Positions 7,589 to 16,061 of a DNA stretch of 29,043 bases are shown here, in pieces. The notes under the pieces are model-generated. The model did no database searches. It had not been told where the DNA came from and saw nothing but the letters and a program-made list of their open reading frames with translations. The position numbers and the translations under genes were made by a program. The DNA comes from PZPK01 sp963974595 (GTDB lineage: Bacteria; Pseudomonadota; Gammaproteobacteria; Pseudomonadales; Oleiphilaceae): contig CAXBDA010000036.1 in NCBI GenBank assembly GCA_963974595.1, positions 1-29,043 on the forward strand, in the 5' to 3' direction. How positions within the stretch are numbered: position 1 is the stretch's first letter; every line of letters starts with the position of its first letter.

Positions 7589-8749
7589 ATGTACCAGTCT
7601 CTAAACTTTAACCACGGTGAAACCATCGACATGTTGCGCCAGCAGGTCAAACTCTTTTCTGATAAAGAAATAGCACCGATTGCACAAAAGACGGATAAGG
7701 ACAACGAATTTCCAAATGCACTATGGTCCAAGTTTGGTGAGATGGGTTTGCTCGGCATGACCGTTTCTGAAGAACTGAACGGCACCAACATGGGCTATTT
7801 AGCCCATGCTATCGCAATGGAAGAAATCAGTCGTGCCAGTGCTTCGATTGGTCTGAGTTACGGTGCACATTCTAACTTATGCGTTAATCAGATTTTCCGC
7901 AATGGCACAGCTGAACAACATCAAAAATATTTGCCAAAGTTGATTTCTGGTGAGCACATTGGCGCCTTGGCGATGAGTGAACCAAACGCTGGAAGCGATG
8001 TGGTGAGTATGAAATTACGTGCTAAAAAACAGGGTGATCATTACATTTTAAACGGTACTAAAATGTGGATTACCAACGGACCAGATGCGCATACTTACGT
8101 CATTTATGCCAAGACAGCGCCAGAAAAAGGCCCGCATGGGATTACCGCATTTATCGTTGAACGGGATTATCCTGGTTTTAGTCGCTCAGCGAAACTCGAC
8201 AAATTAGGCATGCGTGGTTCAAATACCTGCGAACTTGTTTTTCAGGATGTAAAAGTCCCGGCACAAAATATTCTGGGTGGAGAAAATGCCGGAGTGAAAG
8301 TCTTAATGAGTGGTTTGGACTATGAACGTGTTGTACTTGCTGCTGGCCCTATCGGTATTATGCAGGCTTGTATGGACCTTATCGTACCGTATATTCACGA
8401 ACGTAAACAGTTCAATCAATCTATTGGTGAATTTCAATTAATTCAGGGAAAAGTTGCCGATATGTATACCAGTTTAAATGCGAGTAGAGCCTATTTATAT
8501 GCCGTTGCCCAATCTTGTGACCGTGGCGAGTCAACCCGAAAAGACGCAGCTGGCGTTATCCTTTATTGCGCAGAAGCAGCAACAAAAATGGCTTTAGACG
8601 CCATACAAATTCTTGGCGGCAACGGTTATATTAACGACTTCCCTGCCGGTCGATTATTGCGTGATGCTAAATTATATGAAATCGGAGCCGGCACCTCAGA
8701 AATCAGGCGCATGTTGATAGGCCGTGAATTATTTGTAGAAACCCGTTAA
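7589..8749 (+). CDS. liuA: Isovaleryl-CoA dehydrogenase LiuA
   Basis: LiuA is an FAD-dependent acyl-CoA dehydrogenase that oxidises isovaleryl-CoA to 3-methylcrotonyl-CoA, the first committed step of leucine breakdown after transamination and decarboxylation. At 386 residues it has normal length. Seen motifs: the family signature LAMSEPNAGSDVVSMKL (about 127-143), KMWITNGPDA, and the C-terminal QILGGNGYINDFPAGRLLRDAK with IGAGTSEIRR. Glu246 in LDYERVVLAAGP matches the catalytic glutamate position specific to isovaleryl-CoA dehydrogenases, rather than the C-terminal position used by most acyl-CoA dehydrogenases. A GAGG ribosome binding site precedes the ATG. It follows liuR by 49 bases. Confidence 0.95.
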   Translation: MYQSLNFNHGETIDMLRQQVKLFSDKEIAPIAQKTDKDNEFPNALWSKFGEMGLLGMTVSEELNGTNMGYLAHAIAMEEISRASASIGLSYGAHSNLCVNQIFRNGTAEQHQKYLPKLISGEHIGALAMSEPNAGSDVVSMKLRAKKQGDHYILNGTKMWITNGPDAHTYVIYAKTAPEKGPHGITAFIVERDYPGFSRSAKLDKLGMRGSNTCELVFQDVKVPAQNILGGENAGVKVLMSGLDYERVVLAAGPIGIMQACMDLIVPYIHERKQFNQSIGEFQLIQGKVADMYTSLNASRAYLYAVAQSCDRGESTRKDAAGVILYCAEAATKMALDAIQILGGNGYINDFPAGRLLRDAKLYEIGAGTSEIRRMLIGRELFVETR

Positions 8750-8796
8750 TCAAAATTTAAGCCTTATTAAACTCTAATATTTTGGATTTACTTATT

Positions 8797-10410
8797 ATGG
8801 GCAGCACACAGATTCAGTCAAAAATAGATACTCAATCCGAAGAGTATCATAAACGCAGCGTCGCAATGGCTGCTTTAGTGGCCGACTTATACGCTAAAAT
8901 AAAAGCCAATCACCTGGCACCCGATAGCGAACAGGCTAAACGCCATGTAGCCAAAAACAAATTACTGCCAAGAGATCGAATTTCAAGATTAATTGATCCT
9001 GGTTCACCTTTTCTTGAGCTTTCTCAATTGGCTGCTTACCAGGTTTATGAGGAGGTTATTCCCGGTGCAGGGGCCATCACCGGTATTGGCAGAGTACATG
9101 GCATTGAATGCATGATCGTTGCTAATGACTCAACGGTAAAAGGCGGAACCTACTACCCTCTTTCTGTTAAAAAGCATCTAAGGGCGCTTACCATTGCAGA
9201 AGAAAACAGATTGCCTTGCATCTACCTTGTGGATTCAGGTGGGGCAAATTTAGGCAAGCAAGATGAAGTATTCCCAGATGAAGACGATTTCGGAAATATT
9301 TTTTATCGGCAAGCCAATATGTCTGCCAAAGGTATTCCACAAATAGCGGTTGTCTTGGGCTTATGTACCGCAGGAGGTGCCTATGTGCCCGCCATGTCGG
9401 ATGAAAGTATTATGGTGCGAAACCATAGCACTATTTTTTTAGCCGGCCCGCCGTTGGTTAAAGCCGCAACCGGTGAAGAAGTTTCTGCAGAAGATCTGGG
9501 CGGTGCCGACGTGCATTGCAAGATTTCTGGCGTAGCGGATCATTATGCCAATGATGAGGCACACGCCCTCACCTTAGCGAGACAATGCATTGCCAATATC
9601 AATTGGCAAAAGTCCGAGCAAATTACAACTCGCCCAGTGAAAGAGCCTAATTTTCCACCATCGGAACTTGGTGGTGTTGTACCTTCCGATTTAAAAACAC
9701 CCTACGATGTAAGAGAAGTCATTGCACGTATTGTGGATGGATCTGAATTTGCAGAATTTAAGCAATATTTTGGTGAAACCCTGGTCTGTGGTTTTGCACA
9801 TATTTTTGGTTATCCTGTTGGGATAGTCGCGAATAATGGCATTTTGTTTTCAGAATCTGCACAAAAAGGTGCGCACTTTATATCCCTCTGCTGTCAACGA
9901 AAAATCCCGCTTATCTTTTTACAAAACATCACCGGCTTTATGGTTGGTAAAGCATTTGAAGAAGGCGGCATTGCCAAACATGGCGCGAAGATGGTCAACG
10001 CTGTTGCGTGTGCAAAAGTACCTAAGTTTACCGTGATTATTGGCGGTAGTTTTGGTGCCGGAAACTATGGTATGTGTGGCAGAGCCTATCATCCCCGGTT
10101 TTTATGGATGTGGCCGAACGCCAGAATTTCGGTCATGGGCGGTGAGCAAGCGGCAGGTGTTTTGGCTCAAGTCAAACGCGATAGCTTAATGAAAAAAGGG
10201 ATAGATTGGTCAGACGAAGAAGAGCAAACTTTAAAAAAGCCGATTATCGATCAATTCGAAAAACAAGCTCATCCATATTATGCAACAGCAAGACTTTGGG
10301 ATGACGGCATTATTGCACCAAGTGAAACAAGAAATATATTAGGCTTGGCTATATCAGCGTCTTTAAATGCCCCGATTGAAGACACACAGTTTGGCATATT
10401 CAGAATGTAG
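8797..10410 (+). CDS. liuB: 3-methylcrotonyl-CoA carboxylase, carboxyltransferase (beta) subunit LiuB
   Basis: LiuB is the carboxyltransferase subunit of biotin-dependent methylcrotonyl-CoA carboxylase, moving CO2 from biotin to 3-methylcrotonyl-CoA to give 3-methylglutaconyl-CoA. The protein of 537 residues from the ATG at 8797 has the N-terminal crotonase-like half (IYLVDSGGANL, LGLCTAGGAYVPAMSDE) and C-terminal half (NITGFMVG, GGSFGAGNYGMCGRAYHPRF, SVMGGEQAAGVL) typical of MCC beta. A TTG in frame at 8782 is a less likely start. It sits between liuA and liuC as in known liu operons, but its partner, the biotin carboxylase/BCCP subunit gene liuD, is absent from the cluster, so it would need a subunit encoded elsewhere. 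Confidence 0.95.
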   Translation: MGSTQIQSKIDTQSEEYHKRSVAMAALVADLYAKIKANHLAPDSEQAKRHVAKNKLLPRDRISRLIDPGSPFLELSQLAAYQVYEEVIPGAGAITGIGRVHGIECMIVANDSTVKGGTYYPLSVKKHLRALTIAEENRLPCIYLVDSGGANLGKQDEVFPDEDDFGNIFYRQANMSAKGIPQIAVVLGLCTAGGAYVPAMSDESIMVRNHSTIFLAGPPLVKAATGEEVSAEDLGGADVHCKISGVADHYANDEAHALTLARQCIANINWQKSEQITTRPVKEPNFPPSELGGVVPSDLKTPYDVREVIARIVDGSEFAEFKQYFGETLVCGFAHIFGYPVGIVANNGILFSESAQKGAHFISLCCQRKIPLIFLQNITGFMVGKAFEEGGIAKHGAKMVNAVACAKVPKFTVIIGGSFGAGNYGMCGRAYHPRFLWMWPNARISVMGGEQAAGVLAQVKRDSLMKKGIDWSDEEEQTLKKPIIDQFEKQAHPYYATARLWDDGIIAPSETRNILGLAISASLNAPIEDTQFGIFRM

Positions 10411-10415
10411 CTTAG

Positions 10416-10435
10416 CTGATTCAAAAGAGAATCAG
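10416..10435 (+). other. Short hairpin between liuB and liuC
   Basis: CTGATTC and GAATCAG form a perfect 7-bp stem around the loop AAAAGA, six bases after the liuB stop. No T-tract follows, so it is not a standard terminator. It could stabilise or process the mRNA between the two genes. Confidence 0.5.
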
Positions 10436-10469
10436 AGAACCTTATAAAAATATTAATCAGGAACAGAGA

Positions 10470-11264
10470 ATGGCAAAAACTAAACTAATCATCGACCAAT
10501 ATGTTGCTAAATTGAGCATCTGTCATCCTGAAAAACACAATGCCTTTGATGATGAGATAATACACGAACTGCGAACTCACTTATTCAATATAAGAAAAAT
10601 GAATGGTATACGCGCGTTACTACTAACGGCAGAAGGTAAACACTTTTGTTCGGGTGCCGACCTTGGCTGGATGAAACGCATGGCAACGTTATCTGAAGCC
10701 GACAACCTGAAAGATGCGCAAGAGCTCGCCGGTTTAATGGCAGATTTATACACCCTGCCCTTTCCTAGCATTGTCGCCATTCAAGGCGCGGCATATGGCG
10801 GTGCCATCGGCTTAATTGCCTGTAGTGATATTGCCATTGCCAGTGAGAAAGCACGTTTTTGTTTAAGTGAAGTAAAACTTGGTTTAGCCCCGGCAACGAT
10901 TGGCCCTTATGTCATTGCAGCGATGGGGGCCAGACGCTGTGCCCAGTTATTTATGACTGCCGATTTATTTTCAGCAAAACAAGCGCAGGATTATGGTTTG
11001 CTCCACCAAGTCGTTGAACATAATGAACTTGATGCTGCGGTTAAGCAAACCATAAAACAATTGCTTGCGGCTGGGCCAGAAGCGAATAAATCTGCAAAAC
11101 AGCTTATTCGAAAATGCCAAACACCTATAGAGAAAGACTTAAAAGAAGATTTAGAAAATTTCACAAGCACTATGATTGCCAAACTACGCGTATCTGAAGA
11201 AGGCCAAGAAGGTTTGCAGGCATTCTTTGAAAAACGCCCACCAAGTTGGCTCAATAATATTTAA
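10470..11264 (+). CDS. liuC: Methylglutaconyl-CoA hydratase LiuC
   Basis: LiuC is a crotonase-fold enzyme that hydrates 3-methylglutaconyl-CoA to 3-hydroxy-3-methylglutaryl-CoA. The 264-residue protein has the oxyanion-hole motifs HFCSGADLGWMKRM (about 58-71) and QGAAYGGAIGLIACSDIAIA (about 105-124). The combination GADLGWM is typical of the methylglutaconyl-CoA hydratase group rather than general enoyl-CoA hydratases. Glu134 in LSEVKLGLAPATI is at the usual catalytic position. An AGGA ribosome binding site precedes the ATG. Its stop lies 14 bases before the liuE start, so no room remains for liuD. Confidence 0.93.
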   Translation: MAKTKLIIDQYVAKLSICHPEKHNAFDDEIIHELRTHLFNIRKMNGIRALLLTAEGKHFCSGADLGWMKRMATLSEADNLKDAQELAGLMADLYTLPFPSIVAIQGAAYGGAIGLIACSDIAIASEKARFCLSEVKLGLAPATIGPYVIAAMGARRCAQLFMTADLFSAKQAQDYGLLHQVVEHNELDAAVKQTIKQLLAAGPEANKSAKQLIRKCQTPIEKDLKEDLENFTSTMIAKLRVSEEGQEGLQAFFEKRPPSWLNNI

Positions 11265-11278
11265 CGGCAGGATGATTT

Positions 11279-12193
11279 ATGCAAAATAGTCATAACAAGA
11301 CCTCGGATCAGGTTGATATTATTGAAGTTGGGCCGCGTGATGGCTTGCAAAATGAAGTTAAGACTGTACCACTGAATGCAAAGGTACGGCTCATCCAAGA
11401 CCTTGCTGAAGCAGGATTAAAGCATATTGAGTCGGGTAGTTTTGTTTCGCCAAAATGGGTGCCTCAAATGGCAGATAGTCTCGATGTGTTTCAATCTATT
11501 CATCGAAAAGACGATGTTATTTATTCAGCCCTAACGCCTAATATGACAGGCTATGAGCTGGCGCTCGAAGCGAAAGTTAACGAAGTGGCTATATTCACCG
11601 CGGTTTCTGAACGCTTCACGCAGAAAAATATTAATTGTAGTATTGAAGAAAGCATAGAGCGATTTATGCCTGTCATTGAATCTGCCAAATCAAAAAACAT
11701 TCGTGTCAGGGCTTACATTTCTTGTATTTTGGGCTGCCCATATGAAGGCAATATCCCGATCAAAAAGGTCCATGAGGTGACTCAACGGTTACTCGAGCTT
11801 GGCTGCTATGAAGTATCACTTGGCGATACGATTGGCATCGGACGACCACATGAAACAAAGCAGCTATTGACTAGTTTGTTATCAGAATTTTCTAGCTCTC
11901 AACTGGCTTTACACTTTCACGACACGTATGGCCAGGCACTTGCAAACCAATATGTTGCTTTAGAGCTCGGCTACCGCCGTTTCGATAGTTCAGTCGCTGG
12001 CCTTGGCGGCTGCCCTTATGCCAAAGGTGCATCGGGCAATGTCGCAACCGAAGACGTGGTCTATATGATAGAAGGCGCTGGCATGAAAACGGGTATCGAT
12101 TTGGGCAAACTTATCCAGGCTGGCACAAATATTTGCAATACACTAAAACGAGCAAATCAATCTAAAGTAGCGAATGCATTAACTAAGCCTTGA
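11279..12193 (+). CDS. liuE: Hydroxymethylglutaryl-CoA lyase LiuE
   Basis: LiuE cleaves HMG-CoA to acetyl-CoA and acetoacetate, the last step of leucine degradation. The 304-residue TIM-barrel protein shows the N-terminal IIEVGPRDGLQNE (catalytic Arg/Asp region near 20-21), SFVSPKWVPQMAD, the metal-binding LHFHDTYGQ (His 212 and 214), and the family signature SVAGLGGCPYAKGASGNVATED with the catalytic Cys245. A clear AGGA ribosome binding site precedes the ATG. Length and motifs are complete. It is cotranscribed with liuC and followed closely by the acetoacetyl-CoA synthetase gene, which uses its product. Confidence 0.95.
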   Translation: MQNSHNKTSDQVDIIEVGPRDGLQNEVKTVPLNAKVRLIQDLAEAGLKHIESGSFVSPKWVPQMADSLDVFQSIHRKDDVIYSALTPNMTGYELALEAKVNEVAIFTAVSERFTQKNINCSIEESIERFMPVIESAKSKNIRVRAYISCILGCPYEGNIPIKKVHEVTQRLLELGCYEVSLGDTIGIGRPHETKQLLTSLLSEFSSSQLALHFHDTYGQALANQYVALELGYRRFDSSVAGLGGCPYAKGASGNVATEDVVYMIEGAGMKTGIDLGKLIQAGTNICNTLKRANQSKVANALTKP

Positions 12194-12229
12194 TGACATA
12201 AACAGACTGAAAAACTTTCGGAAAAACTA

Positions 12230-14215
12230 ATGAATAAACGTCTATGGTCTCCATCAGAAGACAGAATCCAACAAAGTAATATCGCTGCATTTATCCATTT
12301 TATAGCTGAACATTTTGGATATCCTTCTACGCGCTTAGATTACCCAGAATTACACGCATGGTCTTTGGCAAACAAAGAATTATTTTGGAAAACCCTATGG
12401 CTGTTTGCTGAAGTCCAAGGCGATATGGGCAAGCCTATTCTGGATAACGGCGATAAAATGCCTGGAGCAAGCTGGTTTCCTCAAGCATCGCTAAATTTTG
12501 CTCACAATCTTTTAAAGCCCTCAGTACCTGATAAGCATATTGCAATTATTGAACGCGGAGAACATGGCCGACGAGAACAGCTAACGTATGGTGAGCTTAG
12601 AGAGCACGTTAGTAAGATCAGACAATTCCTGATCAGCAAAGGTGTGGCTAAAGGTGACTGTGTCGCTGGCTTTTTACCTAATAGCCAGTATGCCATTATT
12701 GCGATGCTTGCTACTGCTTCGATAGGTGCGATATGGACATCCTGTTCGCCCGACTTTGGTATTAACGGTGTACTCGATAGATTCCAACAAACTCAACCAA
12801 AAGTACTGCTTGCTTGCGATGGCTATTATTATGCGAATAAAACAATTTGCTCGCTAGCTAGAATCGATGCCATTTGCGAATCTCTAGAATCATTAAGCGC
12901 ATGCGTTATTATCAGATACCTTAACGAAGAAGACCAAACACCTGTAACCGACAAACCACTATGGCAGGATTTGCTGGCAGGCTCAGCACCAATGTTAACC
13001 TTTGAACCTATGGCATTTAATGATCCGCTTTATGTTATGTATTCATCGGGTACAACGGGTAAACCGAAATGTATTATTCACACGATTGGCGGCACCCTTC
13101 TTCAACACATCAAAGAACTCAGTTTGCATACCGATGTCAAACAAAGTAGTCATTTATTTTATTACACCACCTGTGGCTGGATGATGTGGAACTGGTTAGT
13201 GTCAGGCTTAAGCCTTGGGGCAAGAATCATTGTTTATGATGGCTCACCTTTTCATAAAGATAAAACACGCTTATTTGACTTAATTGATGAGGAAAAAATA
13301 ACCATCTTTGGTGCTAGCGCAAAATATTATGCCGCTTGCGAAAAGTTTGAATTAGTACCAAAAGAAACCCATCAGCTCGATAGTTTAAAAACACTTCTTT
13401 CAACCGGCTCACCACTTAGCCAGGAAAGTTTTCAGTATATATATGACCTTGTAAAATCAGATGTATGTGTTTCAAGCATATCTGGCGGCACAGACATCAT
13501 CTCGTGTTTTGCTTTAGGCTGCCCAGTACTGCCGGTTTATCAAGGTGAACTACAATGTATCGGCTTGGGCATGGATGTTGAGTTTGTTGATGATCACGGA
13601 AAGGCCTTATCTGAAGGTAAAGGCGAATTAGTCTGCCGACAAGCTTTTCCGTCAATGCCAAGCGGTTTTTGGAATGACCCCGGTGATAAAAAATACACGA
13701 ATGCTTATTTTACCCGTTTTGAACATTGCTGGGCGCATGGTGATTATGGCGAAATTATCACCCATAAAGATTCAAATAATAAACTCACTCAAGCTGGCGT
13801 AATGATACATGGACGCTCTGACGCTGTGTTAAATCCAGGGGGCGTACGTATCGGAACGGCTGAGATTTATCGGCAGGTTGAAAAGGTTCCTGAGGTTTTT
13901 GAGTCCATTGCGATAGGCCAAACCTGGAAAAACGATGTACGTATTATTCTTTTTGTGACACTCAAAGAAAACATAACCTTAAATGACGCACTGATTACCA
14001 AGATCAAAGAGAGTATTCGCCAACACACCACGCCACGGCATGTTCCTAGTAAAGTCATTCAGGTGAGTGATATACCCAGGACCTTAAGCGGTAAAATTGT
14101 TGAGCTGGCGGTTAAAAAAACCATAGAAGGGCAAGCTGTGAATAATACCGAAGCACTTGCAAACCCAGAAGCGCTCAATCTATATAAAAATATTCCGGCA
14201 CTCAAAGAGGATTAA
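12230..14215 (+). CDS. aacS: Acetoacetyl-CoA synthetase (acetoacetate-CoA ligase)
   Basis: This ANL-superfamily enzyme activates acetoacetate with ATP and CoA to acetoacetyl-CoA, which thiolase can split to acetyl-CoA. The 661-residue protein has the AMP-binding P-loop YSSGTTGKPK at 271-280, the N-terminal linker domain typical of acetoacetyl-CoA ligases (FPQASLNFAHNLL), the motif TTCGWMMWNWLVSGL, the hinge region MIHGRSDAVLNPGGVRIG, and the C-terminal lysine region TLSGKIVELAVKK. Its place right after HMG-CoA lyase favours acetoacetate over acetate or propionate as substrate. It starts 36 bases after liuE. Confidence 0.93.
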   Translation: MNKRLWSPSEDRIQQSNIAAFIHFIAEHFGYPSTRLDYPELHAWSLANKELFWKTLWLFAEVQGDMGKPILDNGDKMPGASWFPQASLNFAHNLLKPSVPDKHIAIIERGEHGRREQLTYGELREHVSKIRQFLISKGVAKGDCVAGFLPNSQYAIIAMLATASIGAIWTSCSPDFGINGVLDRFQQTQPKVLLACDGYYYANKTICSLARIDAICESLESLSACVIIRYLNEEDQTPVTDKPLWQDLLAGSAPMLTFEPMAFNDPLYVMYSSGTTGKPKCIIHTIGGTLLQHIKELSLHTDVKQSSHLFYYTTCGWMMWNWLVSGLSLGARIIVYDGSPFHKDKTRLFDLIDEEKITIFGASAKYYAACEKFELVPKETHQLDSLKTLLSTGSPLSQESFQYIYDLVKSDVCVSSISGGTDIISCFALGCPVLPVYQGELQCIGLGMDVEFVDDHGKALSEGKGELVCRQAFPSMPSGFWNDPGDKKYTNAYFTRFEHCWAHGDYGEIITHKDSNNKLTQAGVMIHGRSDAVLNPGGVRIGTAEIYRQVEKVPEVFESIAIGQTWKNDVRIILFVTLKENITLNDALITKIKESIRQHTTPRHVPSKVIQVSDIPRTLSGKIVELAVKKTIEGQAVNNTEALANPEALNLYKNIPALKED

Positions 14216-14219
14216 TGTG

Positions 14220-16019
14220 ATGCCTGCTCATGGCAAACTAAATACAGTAAAAAAACGAATAATTACTTATAGTTACAGCTTCTTTTTAATCTTATTAATA
14301 GGCTTATCAAGCACTGCTTTTGCCCAACAAGCCAGCGACCTAGTAGCGCCAGAGCAAGGCCATAACAATCCTTTTTTTAAACAATCAGAAGTAATAAAAC
14401 CAGAATACGCCTCTGAGTTTATTGCGGTCACCGCTCACCCTTTAGCAAGCCAGGCAGCTTATGCGATATTAAACAAAGGTGGCTCTGTGATGGATGCCAT
14501 GGTCACCGCACAAACCGTTCTTGGTCTGGTTGAGCCACAATCATCTGGTTTAGGGGGTGGCGCGTTCACTCTTTTTTATGATGCTCAAAAACAAATCCTT
14601 AAGACATTTGATGGTCGAGAAACAGCGCCCTTAGCTTCTTCAGAAAATTTATTTATGTCTGACGAAACAAGCCCCATGCAATTTTTTGAAGCCGTTGTGG
14701 GCGGCCGCTCAGTAGGTACACCTGGGACGGTTAAGCTTCTTTGGGAATTACACAAGCAATATGGGAAATTAGAGTGGTCTGAGGTACTACAGCCCGCCAT
14801 TAATATGGCAACACAAGGGTTTAGAGTAACACCAAGACTGGCACAGTCAGTTATGCGTGATAGTCGCAACCTAAAACAAGACCCTGAAGCTGCTGCGTAT
14901 TTTTTGCCTCATGGTAGCGCAATTCAGACAGGCGATATTTTAAAAAACCCCGCTTATGCAGACACACTCGCAAAACTGGCTAAACATGGTGGTGACTATT
15001 TTTACGATTCAGAGATTAGTAAAGCCATCATTGATAAAGTGTCCCAGTCATCAAATAAGGGTTTGCTTTCACAGGCAGACTTCGATTCTTATAAGCTTAT
15101 TGAACGAAGTCCGATTTGCTCAGCATTTTATAGGTATAAAGTATGCGGCATGGGACCACCCAGTTCTGGGGCTATCGCTGTTGGTCAAATATTAAGTTTA
15201 GTAGAACATAAAAATATTCATGCTTACGACTCAGAAGAACCACTAACCTGGCAAATTATTGCTGAAGCCAGTCAGCTTGCATTTGCAGATAGAGGGCAAT
15301 ACCTTGCTGACCCGGATTTTTTTAATGTTCCACAAGGCTTGTTAGATAATTCATATTTAAAAAAACGAAGCCTAGAGATTACCCCATCCAAGAAAAACAA
15401 AAACATCAGCTTTGGTTACCCACCAGGGTACGAAAATAAGACGCTTCAACGCGGTAATTCGCCTGAACAGGAATCAACAAGCCATTTTGTTTTGGTGGAT
15501 AAAACAGGCAATATCATTTCGATGACCAGCACCATAGAAAATGGCTTTGGCTCACGCTTAATGGTAAAAGGTTTCTTGCTGAATAACGAACTAACCGACT
15601 TTTCATTTTCACCAACAAAGGGCGGTAGTTTAGTCGCTAACCGTGTTGAAGCGGGTAAAAGACCACGATCTTCGATGGCACCGACTATTGTATTTAAGAA
15701 CGATAAACCTTATTTAGCACTCGGTTCACCTGGCGGCTCACGGATTATTAATTTCGTTGCTCATGCCTTAATACGAGTCTTGGCGTGGAACGAAAACCTT
15801 CAGCAAGCATTTAACCAAGCACACATTATTAATCGCTTTGGCCGAATGGAAATCGAACAAAATACCCACGCCGCTTCTTGGCAAGCTTTTTTTGAAAAAC
15901 GCGCTTACACCACTGTATTGCAGGATATTAATTCTGGTCTGCACGGCGTTCACTTTACAGAAAAAGGCATGGCAGGCGCTGCCGATAAAAGAAGAGAGGG
16001 CGTGGTAATTGGAAAGTAA
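14220..16019 (+). CDS. ggt: Gamma-glutamyltransferase (secreted)
   Basis: Gamma-glutamyltransferase is a periplasmic self-processing Ntn hydrolase that hydrolyses or transfers the gamma-glutamyl group of glutathione and related compounds. The 599-residue precursor has a signal peptide (basic residues near 11-13, hydrophobic 18-33, AFA-QQ cleavage), the large-subunit motif SSGLGGGAFTLFY, and the self-cleavage nucleophile Thr420 in ESTSHFVLVD. The small subunit shows STIENGFGS, LLNNELTDFSF, RPRSSMAPTIV and LGSPGGSRIIN. The ATG at 14220, with a GTG just before it, lies 4 bases after the aacS stop, and its GAGGA site lies inside the aacS end, so the two are probably coupled. It is not a usual liu operon member; a role in amino acid scavenging is inferred. 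Confidence 0.93.
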   Translation: MPAHGKLNTVKKRIITYSYSFFLILLIGLSSTAFAQQASDLVAPEQGHNNPFFKQSEVIKPEYASEFIAVTAHPLASQAAYAILNKGGSVMDAMVTAQTVLGLVEPQSSGLGGGAFTLFYDAQKQILKTFDGRETAPLASSENLFMSDETSPMQFFEAVVGGRSVGTPGTVKLLWELHKQYGKLEWSEVLQPAINMATQGFRVTPRLAQSVMRDSRNLKQDPEAAAYFLPHGSAIQTGDILKNPAYADTLAKLAKHGGDYFYDSEISKAIIDKVSQSSNKGLLSQADFDSYKLIERSPICSAFYRYKVCGMGPPSSGAIAVGQILSLVEHKNIHAYDSEEPLTWQIIAEASQLAFADRGQYLADPDFFNVPQGLLDNSYLKKRSLEITPSKKNKNISFGYPPGYENKTLQRGNSPEQESTSHFVLVDKTGNIISMTSTIENGFGSRLMVKGFLLNNELTDFSFSPTKGGSLVANRVEAGKRPRSSMAPTIVFKNDKPYLALGSPGGSRIINFVAHALIRVLAWNENLQQAFNQAHIINRFGRMEIEQNTHAASWQAFFEKRAYTTVLQDINSGLHGVHFTEKGMAGAADKRREGVVIGK

Positions 16020-16061
16020 GCCCCTATAGAATAAAGACTTACTGGAAATGGCACTTAATTT

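Noticed and set aside
8782..8796. TTG start for liuB
   Set aside because: It adds only five residues and is a rare start codon, while an ATG follows at 8797.
14157..14219. Upstream TTG start for gamma-glutamyltransferase
   Set aside because: It would lie inside aacS and put about 21 polar residues before the signal peptide; the ATG at 14220 has a good GAGGA site.
16015..16043. Hairpin AGTAAG/CTTACT after ggt as terminator
   Set aside because: The stem is six AT-rich pairs with a 17-base loop and no T-tract.
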